The notes under the pieces: generated by a model
Databases searched by the model: none
The model's input: the letters and a program-made list of their open reading frames with translations, nothing else
Told to the model about the DNA's origin: nothing
Part shown: one piece after another, positions 39,251 to 51,000 of the stretch
How the letters are laid out: each line of letters begins with the position of its first letter
Position numbering within the stretch: the first letter of the stretch is position 1
Made by a program: the position numbers and the translations under genes
Origin: Pleodorina starrii
Lineage: Eukaryota; Chlorophyta; Chlorophyceae; Chlamydomonadales; Volvocaceae
Direction of reading: 5' to 3'
Assembly: GCA_030267565.1 (NCBI GenBank)
Contig: BRXU01000024.1
Span: forward strand, 792,001-856,000
DNA: 64,000 nucleotides

Positions 39251-42200
39251 TCAGTGCAGGCCACGGGGCCCCCCGTAATCCCAGCCGCGGTCCACCCCCC
39301 TGCCGTTGTCCTCATCCCAGCTACCACCACCCGGGTGGCGCGGATATGGGTACGGGCGGCTGGGAGCACCTGACCCGTAGCCGCCACCGCCGCCGCCACC
39401 GTTGCCAGGCCCGCCGCGATGGTCCCGCTCCCACTCCCGCTCCCCGGCTGGCGGCCGCCAGTCGTAGTAATCGCCACCGCTGCCGTTCTTACCGCCAACG
39501 GTATTGTAGGGATGGTTGCGGGCGTGCGCGTGCCGCCGCATCTCCTCCAGGTGTTGCTGCACGGCCGGCGGCACAGGCGGCGGCAGCGGGTGGTGCGCCG
39601 AGCGCGGCGGCAGGAGCGGCGGCGGAGGCGCCGACCGCGAGTCGTGCGGCGACGCCGCGGCGGACATGAGCGGCACCGCGGACTGCGACGTGCGGTGCGT
39701 TTGGTAGTGCAGCGCCGGCAGCGCCGGTGCCGCGTACTGCGAGGGCCGCCGCCACTCGTCGCTTGGACGATTCCGAGGAAGGTCTCGCTGCTGCGGCTGC
39801 TGCTGCTGTTGTTTGCGGGGCGGTTGTGACTGCGATGGCGGCGCCGGGGCCCGCTGCTGCTGCTCGCGGCCTTGCGCCTTCTGCCGGGAATTCTGGCCCT
39901 GCGGTGACGGCGCTTGCTGCTGCTGCTGCTGCTGGCTGGGCCTCCGCGGGGAACCGCTCTTGCGCCCCTGCTGCTGCTGCGGCTGCTGTGACGCCGGCAG
40001 GACCGGCGGCGCAATTCCTGTCGGCTCGGCAACTGGCTGCTTCTGGTGTTTTGTCTGGCGCGATAACCCGCGCTGCTGATGATGATGCCCCTGCCCCTGC
40101 CGCTGCCTCGCTGGCCCCTCCTTGCCGCCCCCATCCTCCGCCTTGTCCAAGCCCCTGGGCTCCCTGCCGCTTGTGCTCCCGCTCGCCCCGCCGCTTCTGC
40201 TTCCGCCTCCGCCCATATCCGCACCGTCGACGTCCATGCGGTCGACCTCCACCTCCTCCTCCTCCTCCTGCTCATCCTCGCCCCCAGCGCTCGCAGCGGC
40301 GGCCCGCGAAGCCCAAGACGCCCCGGCTGTACCGCCGTTGGCGGCGGCCCGGGCCGCCGCTGCGGCAGCGGTTATGCTGGCCGCAGCGGCGGCGGCGGCC
40401 GCCGCCGCCGCCGCTCGCTCTGCGTGCAGCTCCTCCCATTGCGCCATGAAGTTGGCCCGCAGGTCCGGAGGGCGAGTGCCGCAGCCCGGGGGCCCGGCAC
40501 GCAGCTCTCGCAGGGACGCGACCACGGACAGCAGGGCCGACGCCTGATGGCGGCAGAGGGGGAGCGACAAACATCCGTCACGAGGGGCACAAACCGACCC
40601 GTGGGTCGCGCAAGTGCGTCGCGCGCGGCAAGCCGCGCCGAGGCGGGCAGCGAACGATAGCAGGAGCATTAGGTTGGCAAGGAAACGGCGGGCCGGGGAT
40701 AGGCCGGCTTCGAAATGCCTTGGAGATGCAGGTAGGGGTGGGGGATTGCAGGGCCGTATATTGCCGTGTGCGCTGCAGTCCGGCACGCTGCAGTCCGCTG
40801 TCGCTGTCGCGGTACGATATTGTGCGGACACAGACGAACTCTCGTGGGATGGCGTACAAGTACGTGAGGGAGTCGCAGAGGTGAGCGGCCTTCCAGCCGC
40901 TTTCCAGGCCCCGTACTGGGTTAACGATTGACACCGCGATCCAAAAGAACAAAGTGGCCCACATCGGTGCCCCGCACGTGCTGTGCATGATCCGCCATCG
41001 GCGAACGCACGCAGGGTTCAACGCGGCAGTCGTGCCAACACCCGGACCGCCGCCGCCGGGTGAGGTGCGGTGGGGCGGTGCGGTGGCGCACCTCACCTTG
41101 AGATCCGTCAGGTTCGGCGCCGTCGAGCTTCCACCATCGCCGCCTCCGCCGCCCACGCCGGCAGCATCTGTCCCGCCGCCCGCTGCCAGCGCTGCACCCG
41201 CGCCGGCCATACCTTCCGGCCCCGCGCCGCCGTCCCTGCCGGCGTCCGCGCTATCCGGTCCCAGGCCGGCACCGGCGGCGCTGCTGCTGCGAGCCCGCTT
41301 CCGGCTGCCGACCTTGCTGCCCTTGCGGCTCCCGCGGCTCGAGGCGCGGGATCTCTTGCTGCCTCCCGCGCTGGCAACAACACCGGGAAGCAGCGTGGGC
41401 GCTGACACAGCAGCGGCCCGCAGCGCCTGCATCACCTCCGAGCTGAGGGACGCAGCAGGCTGAGACGGCGCCGGCGGCGAGCCGGCAGCTGCGACATCCG
41501 CGCCGGCCGCCGCGTCGGGCGCCGCGCGCCCCAGTAACGGTACCGCCCCATCTTCCACACCAGCCTTGGCTGTCGCTGCTGGCGCTGCAATGTCCCGCTG
41601 CTGGGGCTGTGGCTGCTGCTGAGGCTGGGGCTGTGGCTGCTGAGGAAAGGCCAAGACGGCCGCATGAGCCACCTTTAGCCGCGATGCCACCTGCGGCGAG
41701 GTACGGCAGTCGAGGTGAACAGGCCGGAAGGATACGGGTACGGCGGGACGGGCAGGCAAGCTGGGATCTGGGCTCAGGGGAAGCAACGACCGCGCTCAGC
41801 AGACAGCAGGGCAACCTGTCTTGACCGACGGGGTCTGCGGGATGAGGGTGTGGAGGACGTCGAATGACTGGACTCGTGAGGATAGGTGAGGTGAGGAGTG
41901 ATCACCGAAACCAAGCCCGCACACGCCCCGTCATAATAACTCGTACCATGGGACTCCGACCCACACTGACAATGCCATGCATGTCATCGGCGGCGCGGCG
42001 CGGCGAGGTGTGTCACCGGTGCGACCCGGTGCGGTGCGGTGCTGCGAGGGGCGCACCCCCTAGAGCAGAGCGTGGAGCGCCAAAAGGCTCGTAGGGGCAG
42101 CGGAAGCATGGCGCGACCCGGTTTGCTTTCACGTGCTAGCTTTATTGGGCCTTAAACCTGGCTTCCACAATAACCCTTCCCGTCGTCTGGGTCCTCCTCG

Positions 42201-44515
42201 CTCGCTCGCACCCCACCCACCTGCTCCGCGGATGGCGCCAGCTGCTCCCCCTGCAGCAGCAGCCCCCGCCGCCTGAGGTCCTCCTGCATCCAGGCCTCCA
42301 CGCGCGCCAGCCGTGTGCCGCCCGGTAGCCGCCGCTCCAGCGGCAGCAAGTACGCGTCGTACACCTGCCGTCCACAGCGGTGGCCGGTGCGGGGTGCGGA
42401 ACTACTGAGGCGCAGAGGAAGACCTCAACAACAGGAGAGGGAGGACAGGAGGGAGGAACTCGCCCATTGGTGACGGTTGGCGCCGTCCTCGTGGCGGTGG
42501 CAGTGGCCCCGTCAGGTGCTTGCAACATTCAACACGTCCTGCTGATGACCCTACCGCACACCCGCGCAAATGCGCGTCGTCCCACAGCTGAAGCCAAGGA
42601 TTTTGTTTCACCAACCTCCCGCCTCCTCCGACCCCTACTTGGCCTAGCCCTCCCCTTCCTCCCCTCCCAGCTGGCAGGGGAGGTCCCAAAACTGACCACC
42701 TGCAGCAGGGCTGGTAAACATACGCCCCTCTGCACATGTCCCTGGCCCTTCTTCACTTTTACTTCAATCCCGCCCCGCCCTGCCCTGCCCGACCATGCAA
42801 CCTGACTCCGCAGCCCACTAACCTCTCTCAGCAAAGTCCCCAGGCTCTCGTCGCCTTGCAGCTTTCCAGCCAATGCACCCCACGATATCGGCTCGCGACC
42901 CAAGCCCCCGCCTCTGCCGCCGCCCCTTCGAGTACCGCCGCCGCCGCCGCTGGCCTGCCCCGTGCCGTCCGCCTCAAGGACCTGACCGTTCCGTACGACA
43001 AGCACCGACAGGTAGGTCCGAGGGGGAGCGGGGTTGGGCAAAACGTTGCGGAAAGGGGGGGGGTTGAATCATATCAGAGCAAAGCAGAGATGCGGCACGG
43101 GAACGGGAACAGGGCAGTCAGTCCCGAGCGGATGGGGCCAGAGCCAGGGCCGCCGCGGGCTAGGGCAGCACAGACACGGTTGGTGAAGGGGGAGGGGAAG
43201 AGAGGGGCCAGGCGCAGCGGCGCCTTGTGCGGCAACAAACCGAATGACGAGTGGGACCAGGCGGAGGGTTTAGGCCCACGCCTTGTACCGGCGGACCAAG
43301 GAGCACATGGCATTTGGAAACCAGACGCGTCGCGGCGGTCGGCACGTTCGTCACAAAGGCGCCGAGCCACGGCACCTGCGCAGTCGCAGAACGGCCTCCC
43401 TCAAGCTCCTGCAGCAGCTTTGCACGACTCACGCCACAGCTGCCCTCCCATGCTTGGTTGATTGGGCTCTCTCTCGTCCCCCCTTACCCCGCATTGTTTG
43501 CCGCCGTGAAGGGACCATACTCTGGGACCGGGGCATGACGACGGCTCTCCTCCCAGTTCCATTTCCCGTCCAGATTGGACATGTCACCTCCGCAAACAAC
43601 TCATCGCCCCCCACACACGCACACATGGCCAGCCATCGGATTGCGACTCGCGAAGGCATCTCGACAGCCACGATTCCATCCTCCCTGTTCGCCCCGATCT
43701 CTCATGTGTCCCGCTTGCCCCACAACACAAGCACCCTTGTCCTTTGCATGACCACCCCGCTCCCATGCACGACCATGCGCGCCGCCCCGTGGAAAACAAC
43801 CCTTCGCGCCATGGCAACGCTCCGCGGCCCATCGCTACCCGGCAGCCTGCTACCACGCCGCAACCCACAGCCATACCTCCATCAAGAGCCGCCGCAGCGG
43901 CAGCGGCGGCGCGCCAGGAGCCAGCAGCGGAAGGTCAATGGGCCCCACGCCCAGCCAGGATGCCAGCGTCTCCGCGAACTGCACCTGCTGTAATGGCTGA
44001 TCCACTGCGCCATACATCTGCGCGTGCGTCGGCGGTGGTACCGCCCCGCTCGTCGTCGCCGTTGCCGCCGCCTCGGCGACGGCGACGAGACTGCTGGCCG
44101 GGCGGCCCGTGCGGCCGGCGCCGATAGCACCAGCGGCTGCTGGAACATCGCCGGGAGCAAGTAGCGGCACGCCGATGCGTTTGGAAAGAGACTTCCAAGC
44201 GGCTTGGTAGTCATCCTTGCGCGGCGGTCCGCCCACGGTGAAGGGTTGCACTGCGGGGGGCCGCACCTTCGCAGCGTCCGCGACACCGCGCATGACCGTC
44301 GCCAGCACGTCCCCCACCAGCCCAAGCTGATTGTTATGGCGTTCAGCCAGCAGCATGAGCTCGGAATGGCTCATGCAGCCCAGCTGGACAACGCGCTCCA
44401 TTTCGAATGAAGCTGCTGCTGTAGCTGGTGAGGCTCGGGCGGGCGCTGATGCATCGTTAGGTGGGTTCTGCTGCTGAAACCCTTTCGCCTTGCCACTTCC
44501 AGTCTCAGGCTTCAT
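39251..44515 (-). CDS. ARID (BRIGHT)-domain DNA-binding protein, five exons
   Basis: Exons on the minus strand: 44515-43877, 42981-42823, 42364-42221, 41690-41097 and 40543-39251; all joins are phase 0 and total 942 residues. The ARID pattern spans three exons: FAETLASWLGVGPIDLP and LPLRRLLME (helices 1-2), then, after a Gly/Arg-rich insertion, ISWGALAGKLQGDESLGTLL (W-containing helices) and REVYDAYLLPLERRLPG (final helix; YxxYLLPxE is characteristic). Residues from about 315 on are low complexity: a Lys/Arg/Ser basic patch (SRKGSKVGSRKRARSSS), poly-Ala, an acidic run and a long Gln/Pro-rich tail ending in Gly/Tyr/Arg. ARID proteins bind AT-rich DNA, often in chromatin-remodelling complexes, so a nuclear regulator is likely. 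The start is the first ATG in frame. It is divergent from the gene at 45,014. The last exon is taken as one block because no convincing intron interrupts it. Confidence 0.8.
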
Positions 44516-45013
44516 GGTTGGGAGGTTCCGAGCTAGCCGCAGATGCGCCTTCCTACGCCGGTGAGCGGTTCCCTGCCGTAAAGCTTTTATGCGACTGAGT
44601 TCGCATCCTTGAAGAATGATCCTACAAGCAGGTCATGGCGAAGGACGAAGAGTCGGAGACCAACGCGGAATGCTTATCTCAGTCTGCCGCCACTGTATCA
44701 CAGTTTGAAGTGTTATGCCTGACCTACATCCAGTCAAGTTGCTACAGAAAGAAGTGTGAAAGAATTTGGTCTTAGCTTTCGTACCTCGGATCTTGACAGC
44801 TCCAACAAAGCAAAGAGGCTGCAACAGAGGCACGAGTCGTGTGCAAGAGAATGCTGCACACCTACGTTGTGCTTACCGCTTATGATTTTTGAGAAGCCTC
44901 CAAGCGTGCGAAAGATATGAGTACTATACAGTTCACGACGACTAAAGACAACCCTTCCTTTGCACGACCGTGATGCGGGATGCTTATATCCCCAGGGGGA
45001 TTGAGCTGAGGTG
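44516..45013. promoter_or_regulatory. Shared divergent promoter region
   Basis: 498 bp separate the ARID start codon (minus) and the PG-repeat gene start codon (plus). The segment is visibly less GC-rich than its flanks. Both 5' untranslated regions and promoters must fit here unless upstream exons exist. No TATA box or named site is assigned. Confidence 0.4.
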
Positions 45014-48000
45014 ATGCAAGCTATGGACGATCGACAGCATGAGGAGGTATGCTCGGCTTCAAGATAGAAGCAATTCAAGGAGACTGTGACCTCCATGGCA
45101 TGCTCTCGCCCTTCCCTTGAAACCCTCGCAGGTCCTGAGCGCACATACCGCAGCCCTCCGTGTGCAGCATTTGCGCAAGGTTTTCCGTGAGGGCCGCTCA
45201 GCGGCCGCCGCGCCGGCCTCATATGGCACGGTCGCTGCCGCCGGCGTGCCGGCACCCTGGATGCATCATAGCCATAGGAGTGGTGGGCTGCAGCCACCGG
45301 CCCCCAAACTTTCCGCGCCGCGCTCTCTGCTAGCGCCATCTCAAGCAATAACTCACGACTATGCTCCAATTAGCACCGCCGCGGCGTCCCGAATAGGCGG
45401 AGCCAGCAGAAGTGGCGGCGGCACGTTTGGTGACAACGCGTGCAGAGATGGATCCGCCGGCGGCGACCATGAAGCCGGAGCAATTCCGGTCGAAGCGTGC
45501 CGGCGGCAGTGGCAGGAGCAGCAGCGGCGGCAGCGCGTTGTGTCACGGCAGCAGGAGCAGCAGCGACCCGCCGACCGCCGACTGCTCCAGCACCACCAAC
45601 CGCTGTTAGAGGGTGGTTGGTACGACAAGTCCCCGGGATCCAGCTGGGAGGTGCACATGCAAAATGCCGTACGGAGCACAGATGGTGGCTCAGTGGCCGG
45701 GAGGGCGGCGGGGATGGCGGCCACTGCGCCTCCCTTCCCAGCCGCATCGCCACCGATGCTGTACGGCTACACTGGCCGGAGGTTCGACGCCGCCGCCGGC
45801 GAGACTGCGTCACCTGCCCCATCATCCTCCGTCACCGGGGCATTAGCAGCAGCGGCAGCAGCAGCGGCAGCAGCGACTTTGGGGCATACCGCAATTGTGT
45901 CGACCTCGAGGACGGTTTACAGCAGCAGGGGTGGCCGACGTGCAGGGGCCGCCAACACCGCCGCAGCCGCAGCAGGACACGGGGGCGCCTCGGCCCCCGT
46001 CGGCGGCGGAAATGCCCCAACTATCGCCCCCGTCAGCGCTGCAGACAACGCCAGCACGACGGCGGCGGCTGTCGCTACTGCGGCCGCCGAGCTGTCCACC
46101 CGGCTGGCGACGGCCCATCTGGCATTCGGGCGGCGACCGGGTGACGCGCCGGGTGACGGCGGGCGAAACCCCACGTCGCAGCCGTCCAAGCCAATCTACG
46201 CGCCCGACGCCGGACAGGCCTTCGACAGCCGCCTGCCCGTCTTCGTCAACACGACAAATGTACGGCATCGACCGCAATCCGCGGCGGCGCGGTCCGCCGC
46301 TGCCACGACCCCTGGGGCTGCCGCCACCGCAGGCGCAGGCGCCTCCGCAAGCGGCGCCGGACGCGACGCGTGCGTCGCTGCCCTGGACGGCGGCGAGCTC
46401 GGCCGCGGTGACGGTGGTGGTGACGGTGGTGGTATCGGTATCGCCGCTGGTGGCGCCCCCAGCTCCAGGCGGATAGCCTCCGTCCGGTCTCGGGATGCGG
46501 GGGCCGGATGGACGCAGCGAGGGGGAGGGCGAGGGCGGGGGCGGGCCACCGCTGGGGACGAAAGCAAGAGTGGGGTGGGGCAGATGGGGCGGCAGCCGGT
46601 GTACGACATGCTGCGCCAGGTTGACGTACATTTGCCCGATGTCAGGTCTGCGCGGCCGCGGGCGGCGGCGGCGGTGATGGGGCGCAGCAAGCGCGGCCTG
46701 GACGAGCCACGGAGGACGGATGAGCGGTGAGACGCGTGCAGGGCGAGGAGAGAGTGCTAGACAAGCAGGGTGGACATGCACATACGCATACACATGTGAC
46801 CATGCGGTGGTTGCAACACTAACCCTGAGTCCACACACCCACTCATATGCCACGACGGCCTGTTCGCCGCCGCCCGGGTCTGACGGCCGCCGCAACCCAC
46901 TGACGTGTGGTGTCCTGCACGCGAATAACTCTGGTCGTGTTCGATGGCGGCGCCCACAGTACGGCCCAGTGTGTGTGTCTGCGTTCCGCTGGCCCGCACC
47001 TGCAGCCCCTGCTGCTGCTGCTGCTGCCTCCAAACTGTCCCGCGGTGAGCCGTCCACCGAGCTGCACCCTGACCCTCACCCTTTGCGACACGCGCACTCC
47101 CAACTCCCAACTGCCCCCTCGGATAGGGCCCCCCTGGAGATCCGCGACGCACTCGTACACAAGCGGGTTCCTTCCGCGTCCTTCTCTGCGTCATGGTACG
47201 GACGCCGTACAACCAGCCCCCATACCTCCCCCGCCCGCGACGAGCACCGTGGCGGCGGCGGTGGTGGTGGTGCTGATGGCGGCCCGAGGGCAAAGGGCCC
47301 GGCGGCGAACGACCCCAGGTACGGGCCCCGGCAGCGTACCAGTGCGTTGGGTGACGCATGCACAGGTGGGGGGGCCCTGTGGGCCCAGTAAAGGTGGCTT
47401 ATGCCTGGTTCTGCTCCTTACCGATGGTTGGCTACAAGCTTGCCGTGCCCGTTTGATTGCCTCGTCGATGACCATTACTGTGACCGCGAGGGCGCCTCGC
47501 CGCGCCTGGAGTGCCTAGCCCTGGCCCGTCTTCAAGTGTTTGCGCGCGGCCGGATGTGTCATGTCCCCTCCCCTGATGGCGCCGCCCCGCCCACGCCAGG
47601 CCGCGGCGCGCCTGGGCTGGGCCCACCCAGCAGGAGCAGGAGCAGGAGTTGCGTTCCCCGCACTCGCACGAGACCGGAACCGGGTTCGGAATGGGGGCCC
47701 AGGTCGACGTCAGTTGCGGCATGAGCAACAGCGCGTCCGCATTCGCGGGGCGGGGGGCCGCCGCCGCAGCCAATTGGGGCCCTGGAGCAGCAGTGACCTC
47801 ACCGCCACCGGCAGCACCAGCCCGCATGTCACGCCGGAGTATGTCGCGAGGTCGCCCGGAGCAAGTATGCGGCGACGCGTGGGTAGAGTCGGCTCATCCG
47901 GACGGCGATACCCGCCGCAGCCGTAGCAGGAGCAGCAGTGCGGTGCGGCGACGGTGGCCAAGCGGCGGGGGGGCGTCAGTCGGTGGTGGCGATGAGGCAG

Positions 48001-51000
48001 CCGGCGATGGCGATTGGCAAGGCGGCGCGGGGGCGCAGTCGACGGCGGAGGCGCTGCGATCTGCGCCGTCTGTGGTTTTCAGCCGGGCGACGAGGTTTTC
48101 GCAGCCGCAGAGCGAGGGCGCGGCGGTGGCGGTGCTGGCGGCGGTTGGTCGTGGAGGGGACGGCGGCACAAGCGAGGGTGGCGGCAAGGCGGGGGAGGGT
48201 CGGGGGAGGCGGCGGACCCGGGGCAACGCGGCGCCGGCTGGGGGCGGAAGCGCTGTGGACGTGGTTCCGCGTGGCGGCGGTGGCAGCAAGGTAAGGGCGG
48301 GGGCGCAGGGAGGCGAGGGGGTTACTGACAGAGAACGGAGGCGGCGGTGGCAGTAAGCTGTCGCGGCGGTGGTGGGGCGCGAGTTCCCTCCATGCAGCTG
48401 TCCGCCCAGCACCTCCCTCGCAGCGCCACGTGGCACCGGGCACCGGGTCCCTTGCCTCCGGGCCCTCTCGCGCTCCTCTCGGCACAAGGAGCGTGCAAGT
48501 CGGGGAGTGTGCAGCTAGCCGTGCATACTGGCAACTGTGTGTAGGGCCTCAGCGACAGCCCGCTACTCCGCTTGCAGCGCTGTGTGCACAGCAGGGGCCC
48601 CCTGCCTGTAGAATGCAGGCGTGCGTGTCAGGCACCGCACCGCCCCTTACTGCGCAGCACCGCTCCGCCCCGCCCCGCCCCGCACCAGGCAACCGCGCAG
48701 GTTGTTACCGCCGCCGCCATGGCGCCGCTCCATCTGGACGGGTCGTACCGTGCCGTACTGCCACGTGTGACCTCCGCGGTCATCTCCGCCACCAGCCGCC
48801 GCTTCGACTGGCTGCCGCAAGAACAAGCCACCACCACCACCACAACAACAACAACCACAACCACAACTGCAATACGGCTTCGGCGCCGTATCGGCGCGCG
48901 GGGGCGCAGCCCTTCGTCGGAGGGGACGCGCAACGACGGTTGGCGTGTACGGCGGTCGTGCGGCTTCGCCTCGACGGGCGCTGACAGCGAAGACGGGATC
49001 GGGGCCCCCTCAGGTGTTGGGTCACGGTCACGGTCGGCGCCTTCGGGGGTGCGGCGGCGGGTCCCGGTGCAGCGGACGCTGAGCAGCGAGGCGGGGCGCC
49101 GGGGACCTGGCGTAGCCCTGCATCATGTGGCTGGCGTTGCGGAGGGCGAGGGCGAGGACCCGCTTTTGGAGGCCGGCGAGGGTGGCGGCGAGGCCTCTCC
49201 TGCGCCCCACCGCCGCCGCCACCGCCGCCAGCAGCAGCGCCGGAGCGCCGCCGATGGCCGTCATCTCACGAGTGGAAGCGGCGTGGAGGGCGAGGAAGTG
49301 ACGGCGGGGGCCGCAGACGACGATGGCAGCGCGGATTCGGATGCGCGTGCGGCGGGCGGGCGCGGTGCTGCGGCTCCGGGACCACGGCGACGGCATGGCC
49401 GCCAGCAGCCGCCCCTGGAGCCCATGGCGCCGCTGCAGAACCTGGCAGCGGCTGTGGCCGCCGTGCGGCCTCGCCAGCCGGTGGCGAGATTCGCGCACCG
49501 GAGCGTGGGCGAGGGCATGCGGCGGGAGCTCCAGGTGGGGCGGGCGGGTCCGGACGGTCGGCTGCAGCCCTGTTCTCGCACCGAAGGACGAAGGTAGCGC
49601 TGCACGCCCATTTTGCCTTTCGGCTTGGAAGGCCCTCCAGAATGCACCACCTCCGCCTCCGCCATCAGGCCCTTCTGCCCCGCCACCCCACCACTCGCGC
49701 GCCGGCGCAGTGCCTGCCCTGCGCACATCCGCTCGTCCCTCCGCGCCACCCTTCAGTTCCACCTTTTGGTTGCATTTCGTAATTACCCGCACTGGTTGCC
49801 TCCCATCCTGCCTGGCTCGTGCCTTTGCCCCATCGGTCGCATTGGGACACGGGAAATGCCGGCTGCCTGGCTGCCTGCCTGGCTGGCTGCCTGCCTGGCT
49901 GGCGGCGCCGCACCGGCGGGGCCGCAACCTCCTCACAGGAGCGCCGCGAGCAGCAGCTGAAGAAGGCGCAACAGCTGCAGGAGCGCCTCCGAAACCAAAC
50001 CGTGGAGCAACTGTGGCCGGCGGCGGCGGCGGCGGCGCAGCTGCGGCGGCGTGAGCGGCTGAAGGCGTTGAGCCGCCGCCGTCGCGGCCACGATGACCAG
50101 CGCAGCAGCAGCGACGGCGATGCCGGCGGCAGCGCGTCCTCTACCCCTTCGCCGCCGCCGCCGCAACAGCAGCAGGAGCAGCAGCAGCAGCAGCAACAGC
50201 AGCCACACCAGCAGCAGCAACGGCCCATTGACTCCACAGAAGCGCTGGCAGCTGACCGCACGGCGCAAGGGGGGGCGATGGAAGGTACAGCTGCGCCGTC
50301 GTCACCGCCGCTGCCGCTGGCCATCCGCGACTCCACCAGCCTGGAACGCCTGCCGCACTTCCTTGCTGCCACACGCAGCACGCTGTACAACCTTCAGACG
50401 CCGCTACTCGCGCCCTTGACAGCACCGCCGCCGATAGCGGCAGCGGCGGCCGTGCCCTCCTTTCCTTTGCCGGACGATCCACTGCAGTCGAAGCCGCAGG
50501 TGGCGGAGACTGTGCAGGCGGCCGACCCACAGGGTGTGTCGTACGTGCTTGTGGAGAAGCGGTGAGGCGCGGGGTTCGGCAGGTGCTGCCGCCGTTGCGT
50601 ACCGGTGGCGGGCAGGGGCGTGAATTGCGTTAGCCAAGGGCACGGCAGAGATAGAATAGACAAAAAGCCCACACAGTAGGCGGCACGTCCAGTGGTCCAT
50701 TGGTCCGCATGTCTTCGCCGATGCTCTGCCTGCTTGCAGCGGCGCGTCCCTCCATGGGCCTCAACACGTGCCGTATTCGGGTCACCGGGCCCATGAAAGC
50801 CCCATCTCACCGCCGCCTCCACGAATGGCCCGGGATGGGGCGTGCGTCTTGCCTTGCTGGAAGCCTGGAACCACCAAGCCTACACCTTCCCCCGTCCGGT
50901 CTAACGCCGTCTCCTTCTCCGCTGCGAAATTTTCTTTATAGCCCGTCCGGTCCGGTCCGGTCCGGTCCGGCCTTGCCCTGTGCCGCAGCGCCTGCCCTTG

